In this document: one piece after another, positions 18,424 to 26,859 of the stretch
Layout: every line of letters begins with the position of its first letter
Numbering within the stretch: the first letter of the stretch is position 1
Assembly (NCBI RefSeq): GCF_017183135.1
Contig: NZ_JADDXW010000001.1
Coordinates: 372,001 to 436,000, forward strand
From: Aurantimonas marina
GTDB lineage: Bacteria; Pseudomonadota; Alphaproteobacteria; Rhizobiales; Rhizobiaceae
Direction of reading: 5' to 3'
DNA length: 64,000 nucleotides
Position numbers and translations under genes: made by a program
Notes under the pieces: model-generated
Told to the model about the DNA's origin: nothing
Database searches by the model: none
Seen by the model: only the letters and a program-made list of their open reading frames with translations

Positions 18424-18812
18424 CAATCAGACCCCGATGGACGCCCCGGCGGACGCCGCTTCACTATGGTCGGCTCGCGATCCGGCCGCTTCGCACGTGC
18501 AAACCGTCGGGACAGCTCGTCCTTCAGGGCGGCGAAGGGCATGGCCAGCACCTCGCGCCGTGCGACGATCACATAATCGATGCCGAGCGCCATGTCAGCC
18601 TCGGCGTCGAGGCGGATCGCCTCGCGCAGCCGGCGGCGGATGCGATTGCGCACCACGGCGTTACCGACCTTCTTGGTCACGGTCAGACCGACGCGGGGAT
18701 CCTCGCCATCACCCCGATCGAGGGCTTCGACAAAGAAAAACGGGCCGTTCAGGCGACGGCCCTTGCGCGCGGCCAGAAACTCCGCGCGTTTCGTCATTCT
18801 GCCGACGGCCAT
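18423..18812 (-). CDS. rnpA: Ribonuclease P protein component
   Basis: Small basic protein that assists the RNase P RNA in trimming tRNA 5' ends; 129 residues. The first strand is followed by [20 protein letters not shown] and RRRLREAIR, the conserved RNA-binding helix (the RNR-type motif). The C terminus is a disordered basic tail. ATG 18812 or the ATG five codons later at 18797 could be the start. It lies between rpmH and yidC, the near-universal bacterial order, but is parted from rpmH by a 130-base gap filled with palindromic repeats. Confidence 0.95.
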   Translation of the reverse strand: MAVGRMTKRAEFLAARKGRRLNGPFFFVEALDRGDGEDPRVGLTVTKKVGNAVVRNRIRRRLREAIRLDAEADMALGIDYVIVARREVLAMPFAALKDELSRRFARAKRPDREPTIVKRRPPGRPSGSD

Positions 18813-18839
18813 CGGAAACGTCTGGCGGCCGCGACGCGA

Positions 18840-18883
18840 CTAGAGCGCCGTGCGTCCATTCGGACGCACAAAGGACGCTCTAG
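18840..18883. repeat. Palindromic repeat in the rpmH-rnpA gap (first unit)
   Basis: Outer arms CTAGAGCG and CGCTCTAG enclose a second perfect inverted repeat, GTGCGTCC and GGACGCAC around ATTC (18850-18869). The whole folds as a long interrupted hairpin. Ending both sides in CTAGAGC resembles the dispersed intergenic palindromes common in Rhizobiales chromosomes. No coding content. Confidence 0.6.
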
Positions 18884-18893
18884 CACTTCGATT

Positions 18894-18943
18894 GAGCATC
18901 GGAATGATCCAAAAACCGGATTCCACTTTTTGGTCCGATGCTC
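18894..18943. repeat. Palindromic repeat overlapping the rpmH stop codon (second unit)
   Basis: Ten-base arms GAGCATCGGA and TCCGATGCTC enclose CCAAAAA and TTTTTGG and a short centre CCGGATTCCAC. On the minus strand the element starts with the rpmH stop codon itself (TAG then AGCATCGG). This pattern of a TAGAGCATCGG start, an internal AAAAAGTGGAATCCGG and an inverted end matches a dispersed rhizobial intergenic repeat I recognise from other genomes. It may act as a transcript 3'-end stabiliser or attenuator between rpmH and rnpA. Confidence 0.65.
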
Positions 18944-19077
18944 TACGCCGAGAGCCGCTTGCGGCCCTTGGCGCGGCGCGCCGCGATGACCTTCTGGCCA
19001 CCGTTGGTCGCCATGCGCGAGCGGAAGCCATGACGGCGTTTGCGGACGAGCCGGGACGGCTGATAGGTACGTTTCAT
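18943..19077 (-). CDS. rpmH: Ribosomal protein L34
   Basis: Forty-four-residue very basic large-subunit protein beginning [20 protein letters not shown], with the conserved [19 protein letters not shown] centre and ending RLSA. The stop codon TAG is part of the downstream palindromic repeat. It is the first gene of the rpmH-rnpA-yidC series and has its own strong promoter 119 bases upstream. Confidence 0.97.
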   Translation of the reverse strand: MKRTYQPSRLVRKRRHGFRSRMATNGGQKVIAARRAKGRKRLSA

Positions 19078-19178
19078 CGTATCAATCCCGCGCTCGGGTG
19101 CGCGGACCCTTCATATGTTCCGAAGTCTGGGTACGGATGCGGGAGCAAAGCGCGCAACAACCCGTCGCGCGGAACACT

Positions 19179-19194
19179 GCCCACTCGTGTGGGC
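19179..19194 (-). other. Hairpin at the predicted rpmH transcript start
   Basis: A perfect six-base-pair stem (GCCCAC and GTGGGC) with a four-base loop lies immediately downstream of the rpmH -10 box, so it would form at or next to the 5' end of the messenger. It could stabilise the transcript or be a regulator's operator. Confidence 0.4.
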
Positions 19195-19195
19195 G

Positions 19196-19225
19196 CTTAT
19201 AGGAAGGGTGGGAGGCAAAAGTCAA
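19196..19225 (-). promoter_or_regulatory. Sigma-70 promoter of rpmH
   Basis: On the minus strand TTGACT (19225-19220) is separated by 18 bases from TATAAG (19201-19196). Each box matches the housekeeping consensus at five of six positions. It would give a leader of about 110 bases before the rpmH start. The rest of the 19078-19411 gap shows no gene. Confidence 0.72.
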
Positions 19226-19411
19226 TCGGTCGGGGGACGATCGAAGAGAGATCCTACCGCGCGGACCACAGTGCGGCCGCAAGCCGGATTTCACCATTGC
19301 CCCGACCGGTGGGCTCGCTATCGCGGGGCGGCGGGGCGACTGTTTCCTGCGTCCGGGCCAGGATATCCCCAGAAGCAGAATTCACGCTCGGCCGATGCCT
19401 GGGTCCGCGCG

Positions 19412-20944
19412 CTACTCGGTGATCAGCTTGTAGCGTTGCCCGGCGCGAACCTCGCCGCCGCCGGCGAGGCCGTTCAAAAGCCGGAACATCTGCGATTTGC
19501 GGTCGACGCCGACCATGCGGGCAGCAAGCCGTTCGGCCGTGTCTCCGGCTGCTGCCGTCACGATCCGGATCCGCAGGGGCTTGAGCGCGGCCTTTTCCGA
19601 GGTACTGAGCAGACGGAAGGAGCCAGCGACACGATCGGCGACGGTGCTGACGGAAGCCGCCGACGCGGCCTGGACCGCGGTCAGGAACCGGTAGACCTGA
19701 CCACCCACCCGGATGACCGTCACGTCGAAGGCGTAATCGCCCCCGCGCGCCCGCGCCGAGACCGCGTCCAGATTGCCGACCCGTCGCCGCCGGATGGTCG
19801 ATGGATCGAGGCCGCCGATCCAGCCGCTGTTGACGTAGTCGACGAGGCTGGTGGTGACAGGCAGGGCCACACCGTCGAACCGGATCGCGGTATCGCCCGG
19901 CCCCGTCGCCAGAACGGCTTCGGCGGTGTTGTCGATGAGAAAGCCCTCGGGCACCTCGAAGGTGATGCCAAGGCCGGGATGATAGAATCGCCGCTCGCGC
20001 ACGTAGCCTTCCGCGGCGGAGTCGCCGAACAGCATGCCGTCGATGCCCGACAGATACCGGTCTCGGTCGGTCGCGCCGGACCCGGACGGGCCATATTGCC
20101 GGGCATGGCGCTCGGCTAGGTCGATGCGCTGCGGCGCCGAGGGGTGCGAGGCGAGAAAGTCGAGATTGGGATCGTTGGCTTGAAAGGCGTTGCGTATCCT
20201 GGAATAGGAATCCATCGCGCTCAAGAAGCGCGAGGCCGCAAACGGGTCGTAGCCGGCACGGGCAACATGGCGGATGCCGAGCACATCGGCCTGCAATTCC
20301 TGCTTGCGAGAGAACTGGGCGAGATTCAAACGGCCGCGGGCGAGCGCGATTTCCCCGGCCGGCTCGCTCGCCAGAACCTCGCTGACGACGCGACTGGCGA
20401 TCTCTGCGGCCTGCTCGCGCTGCTGACGCTCAATGCCGTGATTAGCAGTCACATGCCCCATCTCGTGACCGATCACCGCGGCCACTTCGGCGGAATCGTT
20501 CGCAAGCGCAAGCAGGCCGCGGGTCACATAGACGTAGCCGCCCGGCAGCGCGAAAGCGTTGACATTTGGAGAGTTCAGGATGGTGATCCGGTAGGCGCGG
20601 TTCGGATCCTCCGTTTCCGCCTGAAGCTTGCCGACGACCGCCGCCAGCGTTCGCTCGAGTTTCGGATCGGAATAGGCCCCACCATAGGCCGCCAGAATCT
20701 TCGGATGTTGCGCCCGCCCGATGACCGACTGCGGATCGCTTCGCTGGATATTTTCGAAGGTAATCGGCTGGCGCGTCGCCGCATAGCCCGACTTGACATC
20801 GCCGCCGACGTCGCCGGCCAAGCTGTCCAGGCTCGCCTCCAATGACGTACACGCGCCGGCCGCCATAAGCGCGGCCAGCGCCGCGCCGCGAAGCGCCGCG
20901 CGTGTGACACGCCTTGCGGACCGGACACTGGACATGATTTCCAT
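19412..20944 (-). CDS. M48 family metalloprotease, putative lipoprotein
   Basis: Zinc protease of the BepA/LoiP type, about 510 residues. The N terminus has basic residues, a hydrophobic stretch and LMAAGACTS, a plausible though imperfect lipobox (Cys32), suggesting an outer-membrane lipoprotein facing the periplasm. The catalytic motif is HEMGH (about 160-164) and the third zinc ligand lies in KQELQADVLGIRHVARAGYD. After the protease domain a region of about 230 residues ends in a LysM-like module (ITAAAGDTAE-type segment near the C terminus, ending YKLITE). ATG 20944 is used; a TTG eight codons upstream and an ATG three codons downstream are alternatives. It may help outer-membrane protein quality control. 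Confidence 0.88.
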   Translation of the reverse strand: MEIMSSVRSARRVTRAALRGAALAALMAAGACTSLEASLDSLAGDVGGDVKSGYAATRQPITFENIQRSDPQSVIGRAQHPKILAAYGGAYSDPKLERTLAAVVGKLQAETEDPNRAYRITILNSPNVNAFALPGGYVYVTRGLLALANDSAEVAAVIGHEMGHVTANHGIERQQREQAAEIASRVVSEVLASEPAGEIALARGRLNLAQFSRKQELQADVLGIRHVARAGYDPFAASRFLSAMDSYSRIRNAFQANDPNLDFLASHPSAPQRIDLAERHARQYGPSGSGATDRDRYLSGIDGMLFGDSAAEGYVRERRFYHPGLGITFEVPEGFLIDNTAEAVLATGPGDTAIRFDGVALPVTTSLVDYVNSGWIGGLDPSTIRRRRVGNLDAVSARARGGDYAFDVTVIRVGGQVYRFLTAVQAASAASVSTVADRVAGSFRLLSTSEKAALKPLRIRIVTAAAGDTAERLAARMVGVDRKSQMFRLLNGLAGGGEVRAGQRYKLITE

Positions 20945-21129
20945 CGGTGCGATCACCGCCCCCGCCAATATGCCGCAGAAATTCAGCTCTGCCCTCTACG
21001 GACAAGACCCTTAACCGAAATGCCGCGCTCTGCGGAAGGATCGATCCGCAACACGACCTCGCAAAACTGCAGTGCACCCCCTCATCTCGGATAATCTCCC
21101 GGCTAACAAGCAAATTCGCCGGAAATGCG

Positions 21130-21867
21130 TCACGAAGCAGAATCCTGTGTGCCGAGATAGCGGGCGACACGCGGATCGCTCTGGCCCGACAGGATCGCCC
21201 GGGTCGGCCCGACGGCAAGCACCACGCCCTGATCGAGGAACGCGACGCGATCGGCGTGATCGGCCGCGTCGTCCGGATGATGGGTCACCATCACCACACT
21301 CATGGGACGCTCTGCGCGTTCCGCGCGAAGCGCCTTCAGCATCCCCAGCATCTCCTTGCGCAGCGCCGGCCCCAGCGCCGCAAAGGGCTCGTCGAGGAGC
21401 AGCAGCGGTCGATCGCGCAGGAAGGCGCGCGCCAAGGCGACACGCTGGCGCTCGCCGCCGGACATCGTGGCGGAACGACGGGCCTCGAAACCAGAGAGGC
21501 CCACGGCCTCCAGCGCCGCCAAGACGCGGCGCCGGTCGCCGCCGGACAGGCGAAGATTCGGGGCGATGCCGAGCGCGACGTTGCGAAACACATCGAGATG
21601 GGGAAACAGATTGTTTTCCTGGAAGACGATGCTGAGCGGCCGTTCGGCGGGGGCGACCCCGGTCATGTCGGCGCCGGCGATGGCGACCCGCCCCGAATCG
21701 GGCGTCGCGAAACCGGCCGCCAGATCGAGGAGCGTCGACTTGCCGGCGCCGCTCGGCCCGATCACCGCCAGCCATTCGCCCTCGCTCACGTCGAGATCGA
21801 ATCGCATGTCGCTGCCCTCATAGGCGAGCCGAACGTCTTCGAAGGACAAGGCCGGCACACCGCTCAT
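21130..21867 (-). CDS. thiQ: Thiamine ABC transporter ATP-binding protein
   Basis: Cytoplasmic ATPase of the thiamine/TPP importer, 245 residues. It shows Walker A GPSGAGKST, the Q-loop in FQENNLFPHLDV, the signature MSGGERQR, Walker B LLLLDEPFAALGP and the H-loop VTHH. ATG 21867 overlaps the permease stop by four bases (ATGA); the longer open frame to 22113 is permease shadow. Last gene of thiBPQ, under the riboswitch upstream of thiB. Confidence 0.93.
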   Translation of the reverse strand: MSGVPALSFEDVRLAYEGSDMRFDLDVSEGEWLAVIGPSGAGKSTLLDLAAGFATPDSGRVAIAGADMTGVAPAERPLSIVFQENNLFPHLDVFRNVALGIAPNLRLSGGDRRRVLAALEAVGLSGFEARRSATMSGGERQRVALARAFLRDRPLLLLDEPFAALGPALRKEMLGMLKALRAERAERPMSVVMVTHHPDDAADHADRVAFLDQGVVLAVGPTRAILSGQSDPRVARYLGTQDSAS

Positions 21868-23522
21868 CGCTTTTCTCCCGCGCCTGCCAGCCCGCGCTCG
21901 GCCAGCGCCATCAGGCCGAGGCACAGGACACCGAGGATCAACGCCAGACCGGCCGCGTCGCTGGTGCGATAGCTGCCCATCCGTTGCAACAGCAGATAGG
22001 GCAGCGTGAGGAGGTCCTGGTTGCCGAACAAAGCGATCGCTCCGAGATCGCCCAACGAGATCGCCAGGGCGAAGGCGAAGGCGAGGCCGAGCGCTGGGCG
22101 CATGGCCGGCCAATCGACGACGCGCAGCCGCGACAGGCCGGCGAGTCCCAGACTGTCCGCCAGTCGCCCGGTCGCCTGATTGGCAGCGGCGAGCGCCGGC
22201 CCGACGATCCGCACGATGAACGGCACGGCCATGGCCGCGTTGGTGGCGACGACGACATAGGGCGCGGCGGCAAAGACGTCGGTGACCTGGCGTAGCGCCA
22301 GGAACCAGCCGGCCCCGACAACGATCGGCGGAACCACGAGGACGAGGCTGGCCGCCGTCTCCAGTCCCTTGCGCGCGGTATCGCGGCCACGTGGCGCACC
22401 GAATGGCGCGCTGCGCAAGGCTTCGAGGGCGAGGATCACCAGAATCGAGACGAGAAGCGCCAGCGATGCCGCGGCAAGGGCGATGACCAGGCTGGTCAGC
22501 GCCGCGCGACGGACCGCTGGATCGACGGCGAGCGAGACGAGGTCGGCCTGCAACCCGCGCACCAGAACCGCGACGAATGGCGACAGGACGAAGGCGATTC
22601 CGAGCGACAGGATCGCGGCGTCCATCGCCGCCCTCGCCCGGCTCGGCCGGTCATAGCGCAGAGCCCGGCCGCCGAGACCGAAGCCGGCCGCGACATCGCC
22701 GCCAAGTCGGGTTGCCAGCCACAGGATGATGGCGGTCAGGGCGATCTGCAGAAGCGACAGGGCGATCGCCCGACCGGGGTCGAACTCATAGCGTAGCGCC
22801 TGGTAGATCGCGACTTCCAGCGTTGTCGCGCCGGGCCCGCCGCCGAGGACGAGGACAAGCGTGAAACTCGTCACGCAGAGCATGAAGACGAGGCTCGCCG
22901 CTCCCGGCAGGCTGGCGCGGATCGCCGGCCATTCGAGCAGGCGGAAGGTGGCGAGCGGCGTCAGCGACAATTGCCCGGCGAGCTTCCAGCTTTCGGCCGG
23001 CACGCGATCCAGCGCCGCCACCATCAGCCGGGCGGCGAGCGGCAGGTTGAAGAAGACATGGGCGATCAGAATGCCGGCCAGCCCATAGACGTCGAGCCGC
23101 GGCAACCCGATCGCGGCGAAGGCTCCGGAGAGCACCCCGTTGCGGCCCCAGATGGTGATGATCGCGAGCGCGCCGACGAGGACCGGCAAGGCCTGCGGCA
23201 AGAGAAACAACCGCAGCACCGCCCGGCGTCCGAGAAAGCGGGCACGGTGGAGCGCGACGGCCAGCGGCACCGCACCGGCAAGCGACAAGAGCGTCGACAG
23301 CGCCGCCTGCTCCAGGGTGAAGACCACGACGCCCCGAATATAGCGGTCGGCGAAGAGCGCCGGCAGATCCGGCGCGGCACCCGTTGCCGCGAACAGGAAC
23401 ACAAACGCGCCGCCGAGAAAGGCGATCAGGATTGCAGCGGCTGCAAAGCCGAGGCCGATGCGCAGGGTCCGGTCGGTGGCGCCCGTCATGACCGCGCGGG
23501 CAGCCGAGCCCCGCCGCGCCAT
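21864..23522 (-). CDS. thiP: Thiamine/thiamine pyrophosphate ABC transporter permease
   Basis: Inner-membrane permease of 552 residues formed of two fused binding-protein-dependent permease modules, about 12 helices in all. The two EAA-type loops can be seen: ESWKLAGQLSLTPLATFRLL in the first half and GRLADSLGLAGLSRLRVVDW in the second. ThiP proteins of this double length are the rule. The start is uncertain: ATG 23522 has no clear ribosome site, and ATG 23489 lies 11 codons later. It follows thiB by 22 bases and overlaps thiQ. Confidence 0.92.
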   Translation of the reverse strand: MARRGSAARAVMTGATDRTLRIGLGFAAAAILIAFLGGAFVFLFAATGAAPDLPALFADRYIRGVVVFTLEQAALSTLLSLAGAVPLAVALHRARFLGRRAVLRLFLLPQALPVLVGALAIITIWGRNGVLSGAFAAIGLPRLDVYGLAGILIAHVFFNLPLAARLMVAALDRVPAESWKLAGQLSLTPLATFRLLEWPAIRASLPGAASLVFMLCVTSFTLVLVLGGGPGATTLEVAIYQALRYEFDPGRAIALSLLQIALTAIILWLATRLGGDVAAGFGLGGRALRYDRPSRARAAMDAAILSLGIAFVLSPFVAVLVRGLQADLVSLAVDPAVRRAALTSLVIALAAASLALLVSILVILALEALRSAPFGAPRGRDTARKGLETAASLVLVVPPIVVGAGWFLALRQVTDVFAAAPYVVVATNAAMAVPFIVRIVGPALAAANQATGRLADSLGLAGLSRLRVVDWPAMRPALGLAFAFALAISLGDLGAIALFGNQDLLTLPYLLLQRMGSYRTSDAAGLALILGVLCLGLMALAERGLAGAGEKR

Positions 23523-23544
23523 CCAACGCAAACGACGAGGCGCA

Positions 23545-24567
23545 TCAGCGGCCGATCGCCTCGAGCCATTCCTGCGTCCAGGCCTTGCGGTTTGCGGCGA
23601 CCGTCTCAGGATCGATGAACAGCGGCGTATCCACCTTGACCAACCGGTCGAACGCCTCCGGCAGTTCGATGCCGTCGATCACCGGCAGCGTCCAGTTGGT
23701 GGTCGGGATGATCGACTGGAACTCGGGGGTCAGCATGAATGCGAGGAATTGCCGCGCCAGCTCCGGCTGATCGGCGTTCTTGAGCAGGCCCGCGACCTCG
23801 ATCTGGAGAAACTGGCCTTCCGAGAAGGCGGCGGCCTGATAGCGCTCGGAGCCTTCCTCGACCATGTGATAGGCCGGCGACGTCGTATAGCTCAGCACCA
23901 ACGGAACCTCGCCATTGGTGAACAGGCCATAGGCCTCGCTCCAGCCGGGCGTCACGGTGAGGATGCGGTCGGAGAGCTCCGACCATTTGGCCTTCGCTTC
24001 CTCGCCATAGACCGCCTTCATCCATAAGAGCAGACCCAGCCCCGGCGTCGAGGTGCGCGCGTCCTCGATGGCGATCTTCTGCTCGGGATCGCCGGAGACC
24101 AGTTCCTCGAGGCTTTTCGGCGGGTTTTCGACCCGCTCGGTGTCGTAGACGACGGCGAGGTAGGAGTAATCGTAGGGCACGAAGACCGGATCGGAAAAGC
24201 CAGTCGGCACCGTCAGCTTGGACAGATCGACGCCGCTTTCGGCGAACAGGCCTGTCGCCTTGGCTTCCGGAATGAGGTCGGAGGTCAGGCCCAGCGCGAT
24301 GTCGGCGTCGCTCGTTTCGCCCTCCAGCTTGAGCCGGTTGAGGATCGCGACCCCATCCCCAAGACCGACGAATTTCAAGTCGCAACCGCAGACCGTCTCG
24401 AACGCCGCCTCGATCTTCGGTCCCGGACCCCATTCAGGGATGAAGCTCTCATAGGTGTAGATGGTGAGCGTCGGCTTGCCCTCCTTTGCTGAAGCGGGCG
24501 CGGCGAAGGCAAACAGTGCGGCGAGGACAGCCACACTGGACAAGAGCTGCGGAGGGATGGGGATCAT
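23545..24567 (-). CDS. thiB: Thiamine-binding periplasmic protein
   Basis: Periplasmic receptor of the thiamine importer, 340 residues. A signal peptide ends at ASA (about residue 27). Conserved ThiB stretches follow: LTIYTYESFIPEWGPGPKI, CGCDLKFVGLGDGVAILNRL, VPYDYSYLAVVYD and TSTPGLGLLLWMKAVYG, the last typical of the thiamine site. ATG 24567 lies just after the riboswitch. First gene of thiBPQ. Confidence 0.93.
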   Translation of the reverse strand: MIPIPPQLLSSVAVLAALFAFAAPASAKEGKPTLTIYTYESFIPEWGPGPKIEAAFETVCGCDLKFVGLGDGVAILNRLKLEGETSDADIALGLTSDLIPEAKATGLFAESGVDLSKLTVPTGFSDPVFVPYDYSYLAVVYDTERVENPPKSLEELVSGDPEQKIAIEDARTSTPGLGLLLWMKAVYGEEAKAKWSELSDRILTVTPGWSEAYGLFTNGEVPLVLSYTTSPAYHMVEEGSERYQAAAFSEGQFLQIEVAGLLKNADQPELARQFLAFMLTPEFQSIIPTTNWTLPVIDGIELPEAFDRLVKVDTPLFIDPETVAANRKAWTQEWLEAIGR

Positions 24568-24631
24568 GGGCTTGCCTCTCAATGCAGCGACGTCGGAAGC
24601 GCCGCGCCGCGAGGATCCCGCGAACGCCCGC

Positions 24632-24712
24632 AATCCCTCCGCCGGTACGATCCGGATCAGGTTCGACGGGTTGGCAAGACGCCTCTCAGCCCGAAGGCAC
24701 CCCGTGTGAGCT
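24632..24712 (-). promoter_or_regulatory. TPP riboswitch (thi-box)
   Basis: On the minus strand the conserved aptamer reads in order: GGGGTGCC, GGCTGAGA, a short variable arm, then ACCCGTCGAACCTGATCCGG and GTACCGGCGGAGGGA. These are the P2/P3 pyrimidine-sensing and P4/P5 pyrophosphate-sensing elements of the thiamine pyrophosphate riboswitch. It ends about 65 bases before the thiB start. With no obvious terminator between, translational control is likely. It predicts that thiBPQ is shut off when TPP is plentiful. Confidence 0.92.
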
Positions 24713-24840
24713 GCGGAAAGATTTAGCGACAAGCACCGCCACCGGCAAGAGCAGGACACCCCTGTTCCGGTGACGTAACGAGGGGGACGCGCGTGGTTTT
24801 CCCTCCCCTTCGAAGCTGCGGTGCGCTAGATCAGAGCGCC

Positions 24841-25479
24841 ATGCGCTTCACGATCCTTCTTGCCGGCCGCGTCGATCCGACCCCCGCCCTGATCGCCACC
24901 GTATCCGGCACGCGGGTGATCGCCGCCGACGACGGAATTCGCCATGCCACGGCGCTGGGGCTCACGCCGGAACTGTGGGTCGGCGATTTCGATTCCAGCC
25001 CGGCGGTCCCGGCCGTCCAGTCCTCAGGCATTCCCCGCGAAACCTTTCCCAGCGACAAGGACCAGACCGATGGGGAACTCGCTATCGAGGCAGCGGTCGC
25101 CCGCGGCGCGACCCGGCTGCTGCTCGTCGGCGCGCTCGGCGGACCGCGCAGCGACCATGCCTTCGCCCATCTCATCCTGGCACTGCGCTTTGCCGCGCGC
25201 GGCCTCGACGTCGCGCTGTTCGACGGCCGCGAGCATGGCTGGCCGCTTTCACCTCGGTCGCGTCGATTCGACCTGGCCCCCGGCGCGCAATTCTCGATCC
25301 TGAAATTCTCCGACCTCTCCGGGCTGACGGTGGCAAACGCGAAATGGCCGCTCGCCGATGTCGACGTCCCGTTCCATTCGATCCTGACTCAGTCGAACGA
25401 GGCACTCGGCGAGGTCGTGGTCCAGCTACGCGAGGGCGCCGCCATACTGATCGCCCAAGCCGACCCGGCGGTGCGCTGA
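24841..25479 (+). CDS. Thiamine pyrophosphokinase
   Basis: Transfers pyrophosphate from ATP to thiamine, giving TPP; 212 residues, cytoplasmic. Family motifs are VIAADDGIRHA (about 28-38), VGDFDSSP (about 47-54), PSDKDQTDGELAIEAA and ALGGPRSDHAFAHLI. It is transcribed away from thiBPQ, so uptake and activation of thiamine are encoded back to back, but it lacks a thi-box of its own. ATG 24841 is chosen; 16 codons of open frame upstream do not look like protein. Confidence 0.9.
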   Translation: MRFTILLAGRVDPTPALIATVSGTRVIAADDGIRHATALGLTPELWVGDFDSSPAVPAVQSSGIPRETFPSDKDQTDGELAIEAAVARGATRLLLVGALGGPRSDHAFAHLILALRFAARGLDVALFDGREHGWPLSPRSRRFDLAPGAQFSILKFSDLSGLTVANAKWPLADVDVPFHSILTQSNEALGEVVVQLREGAAILIAQADPAVR

Positions 25480-25495
25480 GGCGACGCCGAGCGGT

Positions 25496-26815
25496 TCAAT
25501 CCTCCCGGAAGGCCCTTGAGAAACTGTCGGTGATGGGCTTGGCGAGATATTCCAGGAAGGTGCGCTCGCCGGTCGCGATATAGGCCTCCACCGGCATGCC
25601 CGGATAGATCTGGTCGCGGCTGATCTCGGGTGGCAGATCGTCGATCATGCTGAGCCGGGCAGTGTAATAGGGCTGCTGGGTCGTCTGATCGATCAGCCGG
25701 TCGGCGGAAAGATAGGTGACCTTCGCCTCGACGGTCGGCGTGGTGCGCGTATTGAGCGCGCTGAACCGCAGCCGGGCCCTTTGTCCGATGGAGATGACGT
25801 CGACATCCTGTGGCGAGACGCGGGCCTCGATCAGGAGGTCTTCGCCGGTCGGCAGAAGTTCGAGGAGCTGATCGCCGGGCCGAACCACACTACCGGAGGC
25901 ATTCACACTCATCTTGATGATGATTCCATCGCTCGGCGAACGAACGACGATGCGATCGAGCACATCCTCGGCCGCCCGCAGCTGCTCTTCGGTATCGGAG
26001 ACCTGCGCCCGGATTTCGTTGAGCTGCGTCACGGCGGTCTCGACGCGCTGGGTGTCGAGACGCGCCAGTTGCGCCTGCGCTTCGGCGATCTGGGTCTTCG
26101 CCGCCAGGATGCTGGAAACGCTCTGCCCGACCTGACCGACCAGATCCGCCTCGCTGCGAAGCAGCGCTGTGTATTCCGAGCGATTGGTCAGGCCCTTGTC
26201 CAAGAGCGTGCGCTTGCGCGTCACTTCCTCCCGAACGACTTCCAGCTGGCGCTCGAGAGCTGTCTGCTGCGCGGACATCCCCTCGATCTGCTCGCGGAGG
26301 GCCTGAACGCGCTGGCCCATGATCACCTGCTCCTGGCGGTGGCGGTCCAGACGGGCGGTGAACTCGCGTTCCTGCTCGTTGAGAAGATTGCCGATGCCTT
26401 CTGTCGCGGCCAGTTCATGCAACACCGGGGGAAACGACAACTCCTCCAGGCCGTCGCGCTCGGAGGTCAGCCGCTCGGTCCGCGCCTTCAGGCCGACCAT
26501 CTGTTTCTGCAGTCGATTGCGCTGCGCCTCGGGCCCTGTCGGATCGAGGGCGAACAGCGCTTGGCCCGCCTTGATGCGCTCGCCCTCGCGCACGAGGATG
26601 GTCCGCACGATCCCGCCCTCCAGATGCTGGACTCCTTGGTTCTGACCGGCCGCCGCAACGACACCCGGCGCGACCGCAGCGCTCGCCAGCGGCGCCAGTG
26701 CGGCCCAGGCGCCGAAGCCCAAAAGAAAGCTCGCCGAGAGAGCGGCACCCGTCATGGTGATCAGCCGTATGCCGGTCTTGACGTCGCGAGCCCAGCCGTC
26801 GTCGTTTTTCGTCAT
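25496..26815 (-). CDS. Type I secretion periplasmic adaptor, HlyD/PrtE family
   Basis: Membrane-fusion protein that links an ABC exporter to a TolC-like outer-membrane channel; about 439 residues. A single N-terminal membrane helix (near residues 22-45) is followed by the lipoyl half-motif GGIVRTILVREGERIKAGQ. A long coiled-coil hairpin (about 95-270) comes next, then the second lipoyl half and beta-barrel (VRSPSDGIIIKMSV, VSPQDVDVISIGQRARLRF) and YPGMPVEAYI near the end. ATG 26815 is chosen because GGAG lies nine bases upstream; ATG 26830 and ATG 26848 are in frame. It follows the exporter ATPase gene closely and converges on the thiamine pyrophosphokinase gene. Confidence 0.9.
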   Translation of the reverse strand: MTKNDDGWARDVKTGIRLITMTGAALSASFLLGFGAWAALAPLASAAVAPGVVAAAGQNQGVQHLEGGIVRTILVREGERIKAGQALFALDPTGPEAQRNRLQKQMVGLKARTERLTSERDGLEELSFPPVLHELAATEGIGNLLNEQEREFTARLDRHRQEQVIMGQRVQALREQIEGMSAQQTALERQLEVVREEVTRKRTLLDKGLTNRSEYTALLRSEADLVGQVGQSVSSILAAKTQIAEAQAQLARLDTQRVETAVTQLNEIRAQVSDTEEQLRAAEDVLDRIVVRSPSDGIIIKMSVNASGSVVRPGDQLLELLPTGEDLLIEARVSPQDVDVISIGQRARLRFSALNTRTTPTVEAKVTYLSADRLIDQTTQQPYYTARLSMIDDLPPEISRDQIYPGMPVEAYIATGERTFLEYLAKPITDSFSRAFRED

Positions 26816-26859
26816 CGATGTCCGCTCCATTGTCGGCAACCGGGCCATCGAGCCGCCGC

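Noticed and set aside
16996-18576. A 526-codon open frame antisense to yidC
   Set aside because: Shadow of yidC and rnpA.
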